Shown here: positions 9,691 to 20,789 of the stretch, one piece after another
Layout: each line of letters opens with the position of its first letter
Numbering within the stretch: the first letter of the stretch is position 1
Assembly: GCA_963920635.1 (NCBI GenBank)
Contig: OY987298.1
Location: 53,175,949 to 53,239,948, forward strand
Source of the DNA: Pseudeuparius sepicola
Lineage: Eukaryota; Arthropoda; Insecta; Coleoptera; Anthribidae
Direction: 5' to 3'
Length of the DNA: 64,000 bases
Made by a program: the position numbers and the translations under genes
The notes under the pieces: model-generated
Databases searched by the model: none
What the model was told of the DNA's origin: nothing
What the model saw: only the letters and a program-made list of their open reading frames with translations

Positions 9691-11014
9691 ATGTTTACCC
9701 TATGTTTACCTTATGGTATTTTTGGTCTATGGGCTTGGTGTATTTGATCTTTAAAGTAGTGTGTTGTGCTATGTTTCTTGTCTTCCTTACGCCAGCCACT
9801 GTTGTGGTTGTTGCTCCGAATGATAGCTTTGTCAATGAGACTCATTGTATTCTTCACACAATAAAGCATGTTTTTATTTATTTTTATAAAGAAAAAATAA
9901 TATATTCCTGGACAAAATTAACGCACCAACATACAAAATTTCAAATTATATTTTAAATTATTTTTCTTGCCTACCAAGAATATAAATAGTAGGCTTTGGA
10001 CATTTACTACTGTTAAACTAATTAAATAACGCACTTCATTATTTGTCGCCATTTTTAAAATCGCCTTAAAATTCGATTTTGATTTCTATGTGTAAACAAA
10101 TCTGGATGTTCGACTAGTCGAACTACTTAGTCGTTCGACTCAGGTCGACCCGTGTAAATGCGGCTTTACTGATGAAAAGATAGCTCCGAAGCAACTGGCA
10201 TTAATCTACACAAATTTTTGCATGTTTTCACAAAACAAACCATTGTTCTAAAACACACAACACACTCCAAAGAGGAAAAACTGGAATCACCTACCTAAAT
10301 AAACTCAAATGTCAAATCTATATTTTGTGGGTAGGTACCTATTCTAGTTGTGTTGTAATAAATTTTTGTATGTGGGGATACGAAAAAAGTCATTATTGAT
10401 CAAAGGTTTTGCTTGTTTAGAAAATACAAAAATGTTATTAGTAGACATAAGGTAAAGGCACCAGTGTGTACCAGTAATCAACACTTCAAAATTCACACTC
10501 TCTTAATTAGAGCATATTGTTCAGATTTATACATAATTATCTGCCAGTTTAGCGGCAACAAAATGGCGCGTTTTGAGTCGAGCACGTGAATTTCGTTTTC
10601 TCTAAGAAGATTTGTTAAGGTAAGTAGGTACATCATAAAATAGGTTAATGCTTTTTAAATACTTGATGTGTGTGAATGAAATGTTGTGTAGGTATCTTTG
10701 TGTTGTAAAATACAACATGTTTTTGGTAAAATTTTGTTGCTTACTTTGATTCTAACCTAAATTTTAGGGGTGTCGATTTCTAGGTATTTACTGTCAAACT
10801 TTGTCAAACAAAACTTCTGTCATGACACAATGTACAGGGTGGTCAAATAAGAATGCAAAGTGCTGTATCTCGGAAACTATTCGTCGTAGAGACTTGCGGT
10901 AAAAATTTTTTAGAATAAAGTGGCCAAGAGAAAAACCTGGAAATTATTTTCAGATTTCCAGGGGGCGTAACCGCCATCTTAAACTTTTAAAGTGATTTTT
11001 CACTGAAATCCACC
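9691..11014. other. Intergenic or intronic stretch; possible 5' exon
   Basis: No recognisable protein. At 10,563-10,620 an ATGGCGCG segment lies just before a strong donor-like AAG|GTAAGTAG, but its frame stops after eight codons. It could be a 5' UTR exon of an unseen + strand gene, or nothing. A TACAGGGTGGTC transposon end is at 10,831. Confidence 0.3.
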
Positions 11015-11365
11015 TATAGTAAAATCGAGCAATCCGTACGCCTGGCGTAAATAAAACCACGTGTTCAATGACGATCCGCGATTGGTCGGTAGGCTATAAA
11101 ATTTCACCCGACGCGGCAACAGGGATGTGCTCGATCGCAAAAATGTAGATATTCGGTTTTATCTTGTTGTTTTCAGCTATTTAGACACTGCCACAAATAA
11201 TTTTATCGATGTTTTAAACCATTTTAATTAAGCCAATAATTCTTGTCTGAAATATTTTGATGTACACAATTGTAAGACTAAAATTAAATAAAGGTCGTAC
11301 CTCCGTGCGGCTACACACGTGCTCTTGTTTATGCCAGGCGTAAGAGTTGCTCGATTTTAGTATAG
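11015..11365. mobile_element. Non-autonomous TIR element, short copy
   Basis: The ends TATAGTAAAATCGAGCAA and TTGCTCGATTTTAGTATA are inverted. They are followed inward by CGCCTGGCGTAAA and a CACGTG block on both sides. The same family is present as a 782-bp copy at 62,971-63,752 in the opposite orientation, and as a half copy near 57,605-57,760. Shared interior blocks are CAACAGGGATGTGCTCGATC, TATTTAGACACTGCC and AATTTTATCGATGTTTTAAA. There is no coding capacity. Confidence 0.72.
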
Positions 11366-13098
11366 TAATGTTACCAAAATAATATATCCTTTTTAACCCT
11401 TTCGGGACCGGACCCGGACGAACACGCATCTAAAAGTTGGGTCAGTGGGACCGGAACCGACTATAAACGCAAGCAGGGAGGCATGAGAAAGGACTGGAAC
11501 CGGACGGACACGCGTTGACTACGGATACATTGGAACGCCTACTTTACATTGGTCATGCCCCCAATTAATGTCATTTCCTGATTTTCTAGTAATGGCATCT
11601 AGTTGGGTGGTCCTTCTCGTAAAAAAAACTTACTTGTACACTTAAATATACATCAATAAATTCGAACACAAGCTCATTTGCATGTGGGTGCATGCAAAAA
11701 ATGATTTATATCGTGAAAAGATCTGTTGTTATATAATGGCTGTTTTGCAATTAAGGACCGGAACCGTACATACACGCATGCGCTTCCTGCTGCGGTCCAC
11801 TGGGCACAGATCCTTAGGCGGCCGCAGTCCCGAAAGGGTTAAAGGTAAGCTTTTTTCTAGTAATTTTTGTAATTTTTGTATAACACTTTTTGACATATAT
11901 CTATTAAAATAAAGTGGTGGAGAGTGATTCAATGTTTTTTTAAATAAACAGCTGTAACTCCTAAATGACTGACGGATTTTAACAAACTTGGTCTTGTTGG
12001 AAAAAGCATTTATTGGTCCATCAAACCCATCTTACCAGTGATATGTCTAAGTCTCAGTGATGCCGCTAGAGTGCGTTTTTTTATATAATAACAGAAAATT
12101 GCAAAATTCTCGAAAAAATTAAATGCAACAATATTACTTTTTTTTTTTCATAAAAATGTAGTGAAATGATACCTAAATAGGCTAGTGAAAACCGTATCTC
12201 GATATCCTATTCCTAGCTGAAAATATAAAAGAAAGAAAATTTAGTTTTATCATAAAATTTTAAAAAGACACTGTTACACTGGTATTTATTCTTATTTGCC
12301 TATTTTTAAGATTTAATGATAAACTTTCATAATTTTATCATTTTTTAATTATAAAAGTATACTTAGTTAAAAAAATTAAAAAAAAAAAACGTGTAGGGGC
12401 ATAATAATCAATGCATTTAATATGCAAGTGCAAGGTAGGCAAAATACGAGGAGAAACAAATACCTAAAATCAACTTGTCAACAAATATTAAAATCCTGTT
12501 CCTAACTGAAAATGTTTTTTTTAAATAAAAGTAATGCTTCCTTAAATGCTCGAACTGTATACTATTATAATTAAAAAATGATAAAATTATGAAAGTTTAT
12601 CATTAAATCTTAAAAAAGACAAATAAGAATAAATACAGCGTAACAGCGTCTTTTTAAAATTTTATGATAAAACTAAATTTTCTTTCTTTGATATTTTCAG
12701 CTAGGAATAGGATAGCGAGATGCGGTTTTCACTAGCCTATTTAGTTATCATTTCACTACATTTTTATGGAAAAAAAAAGTAATATTATTGCATTTAATTT
12801 TTTCGAGAATTTTGCAATTTTCTGTTATTATATAAAAAAACGCGCTCTAGCGGCATCACTGAGACTTAGACATATCACAGGTAAAATGGGTTTGATGGAC
12901 CAATAAATGCTTTTTCCAACGAGACGAAGTTTGTTAAAATCCGTTCAGTCATTTAGGAGTTACAGCTGTTTATTTAAAAAAAACATTGAATCACTCCCCA
13001 CCACTTTATTTTAATAGATATGTCAAAAAGTGTTAAACAAAAATTACTCGAATGAAGCTTACCTTTAAAAAGCATATATTATTTTGGTAACATTACTA
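11363..13098. mobile_element. 1.7-kb palindromic element
   Basis: The ends TAGTAATGTTACCAAAATAA and TTATTTTGGTAACATTACTA are inverted. The arms match for about 630 bp through AAAGTGGTGG, CAGCTGTAACTCCTAAATGA, CGGCATCACTGAG and AGATTTAATGATAAACTTTC, with a centre near 12,430. The left arm is lengthened by a TTAA-flanked insertion absent from the right arm. Confidence 0.8.
11397..11838. mobile_element. piggyBac-type MITE with TTAA target duplication
   Basis: 442 bp bounded by TTAA on both sides (11393-11396 and 11839-11842). The inverted ends are CCCTTTCGGGAC and GTCCCGAAAGGG; CCCTTT-like ends with TTAA are the piggyBac hallmark. Internal GGACCGGA repeats make it GC-richer than its surroundings. 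The right arm of the host palindrome (13,055-13,075) has the same flank with one TTAA and no insert, so the empty site is visible. Confidence 0.85.
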
Positions 13099-13149
13099 GG
13101 TGGACATTTTTTACCTCGTAAAACGAGGGCCGTGCTTCACCTCACCAAA

Positions 13150-13330
13150 AAATAAAAGGCAGTGACTATTTATACTTCCGACGTATATAATAGTCAGTAA
13201 ACGTCTTGTGCTCTCATTGGTGACTTAAGTCACATGAATTCTTTGGACGTAAACTTCATACACGTCCGAAGTAAATGTTGCAATAAGGCATGTAAGCTCT
13301 CCTTTTTTGGCGATGGGTAATGGCATCTGA
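13150..13330. repeat. Outer left end of composite, copy 1 of doubled inverted end
   Basis: Contains GACTATTTATACTTCCGACG, the TTGTGCTCTCATTGG block and TACACGTCCGAAGTAAA. It is a diverged direct copy of 13,690-13,935 and an inverted copy of 19,285-19,385. Confidence 0.65.
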
Positions 13331-13689
13331 GAAAAGAAGGAGCATTCGCCCCAAGACCCGTAAAGTAAGAAGGTTACCCACTAACGTATAGAGAGAGTGA
13401 ACGCTGATGTCACAGGAATACTGTCAGATGATGTGATTGGCGTTTTCTCGTGTGTTGCCCTTGCCGACGATTATTGCCAGCATTCCCATGACGTCATCCA
13501 GAACCCTCTCTCTCAACAAGAGGAATCCTTCTTACTTTACAGATCTTGCATTCGCCCCACATTGTGACAGTCAGCAGCGATGGGCGCTCCCATACGAAAA
13601 AAGAAGGGGGCATTCGTCCCATATTGTGGCAGTCGATAGCGATGTGCGCGGCCATACGAAAAAGAATAGGGAAATATCTACAGGAATTA

Positions 13690-13935
13690 TTATAGGAAGT
13701 GGCTATTTATACGTCCAACGTATATGAAAGTCGGTATACGTCTTGCGCTCTCATTGGCGAGTTGAGTCACGTGACTTCTTTGGACGTACATTTAGCTCCA
13801 TACACGTCCGAAGTAAACTGATTTTAGATACGTCGTCAAGCATCATTGCAATAAGAAGCGTGTATGCCCTCCTTTTTCAGCGATGGGCGCTGCGATATGA
13901 AAAAATAAGGGGTAATTCTTTCCAATAGTGTAACC
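13690..13935. repeat. Inner left end of composite, copy 2 of doubled inverted end
   Basis: Contains GTGGCTATTTATACGTCC, GTCTTGCGCTCTCATTGGCG, GTCACGTGACTTCTTTGGAC and CGATGGGCGCTGCGATATG. It matches 18,945-19,195 in inverted orientation over about 245 bp. Confidence 0.75.
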
Positions 13936-13980
13936 CGAGGGGGAAATCGGTACCCAAATCTTGTACACTAAAATGCACCT

Positions 13981-14080
13981 TTGAGCAAAAAATGCCCAAA
14001 ATGCACCGAAATGCGTCGAAATGCCCCAAAATGCCTCGAAATTCACCGAAATGCCCCCTATATTTGTACACCGAAATGCT
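13981..14080. repeat. Minisatellite with 10-11-bp unit
   Basis: Roughly nine units of the type CCGAAATGCAC/CCAAAATGCC in a row. A matching array is found at 17,936-18,030 near the other end of the same composite. Both arrays are followed or preceded by the CTTGTACACTAAAATGC block. Confidence 0.8.
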
Positions 14081-14159
14081 CCATGAATTTCTCCATCGGG
14101 ACACTCTATTTGCTATTTTTTGGCAATGCAAAAGTTCAATCTTTGGCAAAAGAGGTTGA

Positions 14160-15330
14160 AATATACCTACCTATACAGAGTGATTCACGTAAGTGGTTCA
14201 TTAGAAGTTTACGGGGAAGGAGTGAGAATTTTAATTTGAAATTTTGGTCACTTATATAACAGGTTGTAAACTTTCTTTCTAAAATATTTTCAACTTCCGA
14301 TCACTTCCGGTTATACCGGAAGTCGATAGCAACTTTGTTATTTCAAATAGAACACCCTATATATTATTACACCATTTGGTTCCCTATTAAAATCCAAATC
14401 TTTTTTCTGAATATAATGTGTACCCTATTCCTAACCCTTTTCGAGATATTCGCAAATTTTTGATTTTTTTGAGTGTTGCAGCCATCGACCATAGTGATCA
14501 TAACTTTGAAATTTATGAATCTGGAAAACTGAAATTTTGGACTGTCGTAGGCGAAAGTCAACTTTATTAAATGGTCTGTAAGCCATTTCAAAATATTGTA
14601 CAGGGTGTTCGGGAAAAAAATCCCAATATCAACATCGAAAAATTGAAAAATCTCATTTTTTTCAAATGGAACCCATATTTTTTTATTACACCATTGAAAT
14701 GCTTGTGAAAAGACAGTTCAAAAAGATATAACACACTATATGTCTAAATGAAGCGGTTGCTTCGTTATTATGCAAAATACGTATTTTTTCTGCTCTGTAT
14801 CAACAAAGATGCCATTTCTCAAAGAGCGTCACATTATAGGGGGCCAGGGAAAATGAAATAACGCAATTATATGACAAGGTTAAGGGCTATTTAATTTTTT
14901 TTTTCTGAGAAGCAACAATACAAAATTAAATAATACTAACAATTACATAATAATAGGTACTAGAAGAAAAAACAAGAAACTACATAGGTATAAGTAAAAC
15001 ATTTTATTCATATTATGCTATTTACCTATTACGTATTTACATTTGCTTATCTTTGTTTGGACCTTGCCATGGACTATGAAATTTCGTTCGAAGTTTCTGA
15101 ATTTTCCTTTCGTCAAAGGTGGTAAATGTAAATGCCTTTCATTAAAAACTTTAATTATTCTTTCTAAAATTCTTTTACACTCTCCATGAGTGTAAAACAT
15201 ACATATGCAAAATATCTTCGTTAGAATAGTTAATTTGAGCCATTCTTGTCAACAGTTAATATTTTATTGTTTGGAACACAATAAATCCATGGCCGCCTAT
15301 TAGAAAAGGTCCGTTGAGATAATCGAGATA
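14160..15330. mobile_element. Fragment of DUF4817-type transposon ends
   Basis: A TACAGAGTGATTCACG end at 14,173 is followed by CACTTCCGGTTATACCGGAA and ATAGAACACCCTATA at about 14,300-14,360, and by TACAGGGTGTTCGGG at 14,599. These are the same end signatures as the DUF4817 transposon at 16.2-17.5 kb and the foldback at 7,049-8,553. I see no intact reading frame. Confidence 0.5.
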
Positions 15331-15585
15331 ATAATATATCTCTTGCCTATGAGAAAATGCCTATCTCTGTTTAACTCGTACCTTTTCAAAATGCCCACTC
15401 TTTATCAAATTGAGTAGCAATCTTGCAGAAATGTCCTTGAAAGGATGTCTTCTCTTTGGATACCGCTCGTAGTATAAATTGTTTGTTGCATCTGCATTTT
15501 CCCCGGGTTATTATAAAACAGACTATCATATCCCATTTTTCATAACTTTCAAATTTTTGTATAAATTGTTTAAAGTTTATAAATT

Positions 15586-16032
15586 GAAGACCTCGGTGCA
15601 AAAACCGGACAAGTCCATAGTTTACAAGTTTTGGGAAAATGAAAAAGAAACTCCCAGACTTGTCTGGTTCTTGCACCCATGAATGCGAGCGGCCAAGTCC
15701 TAAAACTATATATCAACGTTATTCTGCTTTGGATTTGGCTGATTCTTACACCAATCGATTGGCGATATTTTAATACATAAATGTAGTGGAAGAAGTCAAT
15801 TTTACCCATATTTATAAGATTGTGAAAATGAAAAAAAACTCCCGGACTTGTCTGGTTCTTGCACCCAAGAATGCGAGCGGCCAAGTCCTTAAGCTGTATA
15901 TCAACGTTATCATGCTTTGGACTTGGCTGATTCTTGCACCAATCGATCGGCGATATTTTAATACATAAATGTAGTAGAAAAAGTCAATTTTACCCAAAAG
16001 TGGACTTGTCCGGTTTTTGCACCGAGGTCTTC
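15586..16032. mobile_element. MITE with AATT target duplication and internal tandem dimer
   Basis: 447 bp with inverted ends GAAGACCTCGGTGCAAAAAC and GTTTTTGCACCGAGGTCTTC, continuing as CGGACAAGTCC. AATT flanks both sides (15582-15585 and 16033-16036). A related sequence at 56,338-56,357 (AAAGTTTATAAATTACACAA) shows the uninterrupted target. The interior is two copies of a 188-bp unit, with CTGGTTCTTGCACCCA at 15,664 and 15,852. Confidence 0.85.
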
Positions 16033-16259
16033 AATTACACAAGAGTAGAAAAATCTTTACACTGCCTTCACATCTTAACTGAAAATTTGACAGGTATCAG
16101 TAAACATTTTTCCACGGTTGTTTCATTGTCTCACCGTCCAAAGCCTACTTGTTGAAAGGGCGCGCTTCCAATTTTATACATGAAATCATAAAAGTTATTA
16201 GTAATTGAAAACTACTTACGTAAACCATTAAGTGTTATATATTTTTGGAATGGTAATTT

Positions 16260-17470
16260 TTTGCTCTATTAAAAAATGCAAAAATATATAGGGCGTTCCA
16301 TTTAAAAAATAATTTTTTTCATCGTTAACTCTTAAACCATTGATAATCCATTTTTAGTAAATTTTGCTTCATCTGTCCAAATAATATTATTCAAAAAATG
16401 ATTCATCCTCTTGAAACTTCGTCAGAATAAATTCTGCAAAATTCACTCGTTTAGGGTTTCAACTGTTGAACCATTGAAAATGAAAACGGGTTTTTGCAAT
16501 ATTCTGTTAATTGCAATATTCTGTTAATTGAACATCATGATATTCCTGACTCTACAGAACACTGTCTTATAGAATTATTTGGATATTCCGCGAAGAATCC
16601 AAAAACGTCAATTTCATTATCTGTGTTGTTTACAAGTGGCTTATTCTTTTGTATTGTTGCCTTGACGGCACCGAAATTTTTGAAGCTTTGCATTATTCGC
16701 TTAACAGTGTTTGATAATGGTTCGGGTTTTTCCGGATATCGAGCAGCAAATGTATTACAAGTTCTTGATATAACTCTGTTGCATTCTCCATAAATAATAA
16801 ATAAATTTAAATAGTCTTCGTTTGTGTAATTTACCCGTGCCGGCATTGTTTACAATAATTTTAAACTAAATTACATTTCTTAATTCTCTGACAATCGTAT
16901 AATCAGCCATGGCCAACTAGATTTATCAAACTTAAAAAAACGCCCCCTTGATGAAGAAGTGGAAAATTAGTTTTTTGTAAATAAATCGAAAATGATAACA
17001 TTTAGGTATAGGGAGCCAAACACAAACTTGCCCTAATTTTTTGTGCTGAATACGGCTACTACAAATAAAATGGGGGTTTCCATTTGAAAATTTTTAGTTT
17101 TTGGCATTTTTTAAATTTATATTTGAATAATTTTTTGTGAGCACCCTGTACAAGATCCGAAACTTTCTTTATGGTATTTCTCTGCACCAAGCCTTTGACT
17201 ACAAAATGCCAAGAGCATGTTACGAAATATGTAGCCGTTATGAAGAAACTGTCAATTAAGTACGGGTCTGCATCTGTCATTTTTTCTCTAAAATGGCAAA
17301 TATCTCAAAGACGGTTGAATTTAGGTATAGGACATGATACATGAAATGTACCTAGAATTTTCCGTAGAATCCAAAAATGCAATAAAATATAGGGTGTTCC
17401 ATTTAAATTAACGAAGTTGTCATCGACTTCCGGTGTAACCGGAAGTTCCATCATTTGATGCGTTCGACCA
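16260..17470 (-). mobile_element. DUF4817-family DNA transposon, internally deleted
   Basis: Bounded by ATATAGGGCGTTCCATTT (about 16,285) and the inverted ATAGGGTGTTCCATTTAAA with the CCGGTGTAACCGGAAG hairpin (17,390-17,450). It carries a broken transposase on the minus strand. The same family produced the foldback at 7,049-8,553, the fragments at 14.2-14.6 kb and the related copy at 55.7-56.4 kb. Confidence 0.72.
16330..16846 (-). pseudogene. DUF4817 helix-turn-helix / DDE transposase fragment
   Basis: From ATG at 16846 the minus strand reads MPARVNYTNEDYLNLFIIYG, ECNRVISRTCNTFAARYPEK, PEPLSNTVKRIMQSFKNFGA and onward, open to 16,535 (103 aa). This is the N-terminal helix-turn-helix domain known as DUF4817, usual in insect transposases with mariner-like DDE domains. 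Beyond the stop, shifted frames recover VQQLKP, SEFCRIYSDEVSR and then NHFLNNIIWTDEAKFTKNG near 16,335-16,400, which is the region holding the first catalytic Asp (WTDEA). The rest of the DDE domain is missing. It is therefore a dead transposase of a TACAGGGTGTT-ended element. Confidence 0.8.
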
Positions 17471-17935
17471 GGGCGACTGCGAGTGCAGGTCTGCGGGCTG
17501 CAGCGCTGCCAACCTTTAAGTTACACATTACCGTATTTTGGGGTTATATCTGGTTTGCATGACTGCCATCTTGTATTTAAGAGCGAAATTAAGTGCTTTG
17601 TGTTTGGGACACAAACAGAAATAATTATAAATAAGTACAAAAAACGACATCTATCAATCAGTGCAAATATTTATTAAAACTTAAATTTGTCTTTCCAGTT
17701 TGCAAATAACATTCAATAAAATAAATAATATTTAAACAATATATACATTTATATTGTATAATTACCGTACAATTGCGTAAGGTAGCCGTAGCCACGTTCG
17801 GACCGTAGACCGCATTTTGGGTTTAAATACCGCACCACTGGCGCTGGCGTGCTGGGAGCGACCGAACGTGGTGGTTACCCGTTACCCCGCTTGGCCTTTC
17901 TCCCCACTTCCCTCTTTGCGCATGCGTATACGTAA
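17471..17935. other. Gene-free stretch inside composite
   Basis: No recognisable gene. A GC-rich patch around 17,790-17,930 (GCGCTGGCGTGCTGGGAGCG) precedes the second minisatellite. Confidence 0.4.
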
Positions 17936-18030
17936 GAAAAGCACCGAAATGCACCAAAATGCCCCTAAATGCACCGAAATGCCTCGAAATGCCCCGAAAT
18001 GCCTCTGACTTGTACACTAAAATGCCCCAA
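17936..18030. repeat. Second minisatellite of the 10-11-bp ATGC unit
   Basis: About eight units such as ACCGAAATGC, CTCGAAATGC and CCCGAAATGC, ending in CTTGTACACTAAAATGC. The unit and the flanking CCCTCGGTGTAACCC match the array at 13,981-14,080, whose flank is GTAACCCGAGGGGG. The two flanks are inverted relative to each other. Confidence 0.8.
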
Positions 18031-18124
18031 TGATTTCCCCCTCGGTGTAACCCAACCCCAATTTTCTTGAAATTTTGGCTAGGTACCCCCTATTTTCGCC
18101 TGATGTTCGGCGCTGTAAAAAAGC

Positions 18125-18507
18125 CGGATTTATAAACTTTGAAGTTTCCGTTTGACGTTGACGCAGCTGCTGTTTCCAAGTCGTTTATAAACTTTTTCCG
18201 TTCAGTTTAGAATTTTCTGTACGCCTGTGTGTTATCAACGCCAGAAAAATAAAGCATAGAACAACAATCGTCATCGGAGCAAAGTCGTTCGATTTTAATA
18301 TTCTGATTTAGCAACCATGTGACCTCCCATGTAACTCTTAAGAAGGAACTTCATTGGCCGGAGAGGCAACGGCAAACAGAAAAAGATAAATGTTGGTTAT
18401 CCCAACGGACCTCCCAGGAGGTCCGTTGTTATCCCTGACGGAATTTAAGTTTATAATAATTAATCTTCGATGTCCAACTTTCAAACGTCAAAGTTTATAA
18501 ATCGGGC
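18125..18507. mobile_element. TIR element upstream of the TTAA MITE
   Basis: The inverted ends are GCCGGATTTATAAACTTTGA and TCAAAGTTTATAAATCGGGC, flanked further in by GTTTGACGTT/AACGTC-type blocks. The interior has a perfect hairpin CGGACCTCC-CAGG-AGGTCCG at 18,408-18,425. It lies between 18,050-18,120 and its inverted partner 18,898-18,960. Confidence 0.6.
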
Positions 18508-18511
18508 TTAA

Positions 18512-18850
18512 GAGGGGGTTGCCGACAGCGAAAGTGACGTTAGATTTCGTATTTTTTTAAGTTGTATAGCATAAAATCTAATAACATATTACCTGGCAAA
18601 AATTTAGTACAAACATCTCTGTCTTTATTTTAATCATAAGATCTTAAAAGCGTATGCACTGGAATTATTATTTTTCCCAAGGTTTTCATAACCTATAAAA
18701 ACAAAGCACTGCCTTTAAGATCTTATGATTAAAATGAAGACAGAGATGTTTTTACTAAATTTTTGCCAGGTAAAATATTATTAGATTTTATGCCATACAA
18801 CTTAAAAAAATATGAAATCTAACGTCACTTTCGCTGTCGGCAACCCCCTC
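18512..18850. mobile_element. Palindromic TTAA MITE, copy 1
   Basis: 339 bp with TTAA on both sides (18508-18511, 18851-18854) and inverted ends GAGGGGGTTGCCGACAGCG / CGCTGTCGGCAACCCCCTC. The arms are almost perfectly complementary for about 130 bp; only an ~85-bp centre is asymmetric. The second copy is at 32,040-32,367, in the opposite orientation as judged by the centre. TTAA points to piggyBac-type mobilisation. Confidence 0.85.
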
Positions 18851-18944
18851 TTAACCAAGAATACTAGGTCTAGTATTCTTGGGGCTTAACCATTCAGTGG
18901 GCGCCGAATGTCGGACGAAAATAGGGCCAAAATTTCAAGAAAAT

Positions 18945-19195
18945 CGGGAGTGGGTTACACCATTGGAAATAATTACCACTTCTTTTTTCATACCGCAGCG
19001 CCCATCGCCAAAAAAGGAGGGCATACACACGCGTTATTGCAACGATGCTTGAGAACGTATCTAAATCAGTTTACTTCGAACGTGTATGGAACTAAATGTC
19101 CAAAAAAGTCACGTGACTCAACTTGCCAATCAGAGCGCAAGACGTATACCGACTTTCATATACGTCGGACGTATAAATAGCCACTTTCATTATTA
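18945..19195. repeat. Inner right end of composite
   Basis: Inverted copy of 13,690-13,935: the CGCAGCGCCCATCGCCAAAA, GTCACGTGACTCAACTTGCC and CGGACGTATAAATAGCCAC blocks appear in reversed order. Confidence 0.75.
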
Positions 19196-19284
19196 TAAAT
19201 GCACTTGGTGCGTGCTGAATGTCAGGCGAAAATAGCGTACGTAAACAAGGCATAAATCTTTTAAAATTTCGGGAAAGTCCATTA

Positions 19285-19385
19285 CGCTCCTTATTGCAAT
19301 GTTTACTTCGGACTTAACTCGCCAATGAGAGCGCAAGACGTATACCAACTTTTATACACGCCGGACGTATAAATAGCCACTATGC
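19285..19385. repeat. Outer right end of composite
   Basis: Short inverted copy of the outer left end: TTGCAATGTTTACTTCGGAC, CGCCAATGAGAGCGCAAGAC and GGACGTATAAATAGCCAC. It completes a doubled inverted terminal structure spanning about 6.2 kb. Confidence 0.65.
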
Positions 19386-20785
19386 AAATAAAAACTTGCC
19401 TGCAAGCAACAGCAGTCGAATCTCCATTAGACTCCAAAGACTTATTTGGTTTTTTTAACAAATCTTCTATTCTTCTAATTTTGGTTTTGCCCATTCTGAT
19501 TTTATCGCCAATAAACAACTTTACTTCCTATATATGAAACCAGGAAAAATATAGTAGTTGTTCTTGAATGAGTGAGAGTGATTTAAAACAATTCTCAATG
19601 TTTAAAACACGTAAAAAAATACGGGGTTATGAAAAAATAACCTCCTGTACGCCCTCACCACAAAATATATAGGTTAGGTTAGGTTTCCCCTCAGACTATT
19701 CATTATAATCTGAGTCTGAGGGTTTCCCCAATGGGGTAGTATGGAGGGGAGAAGCTGTCACGTCCAAAAGTGCATTAAAAGTGGTTATTCAGTAGCAATT
19801 CTAAAGTGGACAAAAAGAAATTCACAGGAATTACATTTCACAGGTAATGTAAACAATAGACAGAGCCGTATCAATATAATTTATAATATTCACTTTGTTA
19901 CTTTATGAAAAGAAAAATATTACCTTTATAACTACTCTAGGTATGTATTTTTCAAGGATTGCCTACAGGGTGTTTCTTCCTTCGATTCAAAATAACCCCA
20001 TATTTTCTTTCGTAGGTTTTTTATAATTTTACTAGGAATACTGTTTAATCAGACCCTGGCGTGTCAGCCATATTGATCACAGACTTTCTATGTGAACACA
20101 TTTTTTGTCAAATTGCAATTCCAGGGCCGGCTAAGATTTTTTTAACCCCGATTTTCACAATATCTATTTAGGCATTTTTTTATTTAAAATCTGACCATAC
20201 AGCGTTAATTAGGACCCTCTAAAACCCTTAAGTTCAAAATTTGAACTAAAAATATACAGGGAGTTGGGTTTTATAGCGCCTTAAAGTTGCGCAAAGTAGT
20301 GATTTCGAGGGCCCCTGGAGAGTCAAGCGTGCCATGGAATGATTTTAAAACAATTGAAGAATTAACAGGACCACCCAAAGTATTGATGAACGAGACTGCA
20401 AGAAAAAATAATACAGGATGTTTTTCTCTACCGCTGCTGAAAGTTCAGACTTTTTTCGATTTTTATTCTGATCAAGTTTGCCGTGCTTTTTGAAACAAGT
20501 TACTAATAACAAAATTTATTTAATCTTAACAATAAAATAACAAACAAAATACTTAGACAAGTTGTTTCTAATAACAAAAAACGTTTTGAAAAATGTATTA
20601 CGTTAGAAGGCGGTTATGTTAAAAAAACCTCGATAGTTTAAGATCTAAATATTTTGTTTGTTATTTTTGTTTTCGAATATTATGATCTTTGGTGAAATAG
20701 TAAATAAATCAGCTGATTCCGGCAAAAACCATATAACACAAAAGAGGTGTTTGTCCTAACTTTCTATTTTTGTGTCCTGTGCTTC
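19386..20785. other. Stretch without recognisable gene
   Basis: Scattered transposon ends only: CTACAGGGTGTTTC at 19,969 and TATACAGGGAGTTGGG at 20,255. The open frame at 20,287-20,493 (+, 68 codons) starts inside this TE-like region and has no recognisable domain. Confidence 0.35.
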
Positions 20786-20789
20786 AAAC

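Noticed and set aside
19672..19692. GGTTAGGTTAGG resembling the insect TTAGG telomere repeat
   Set aside because: Only about three degenerate units, no array; probably chance.
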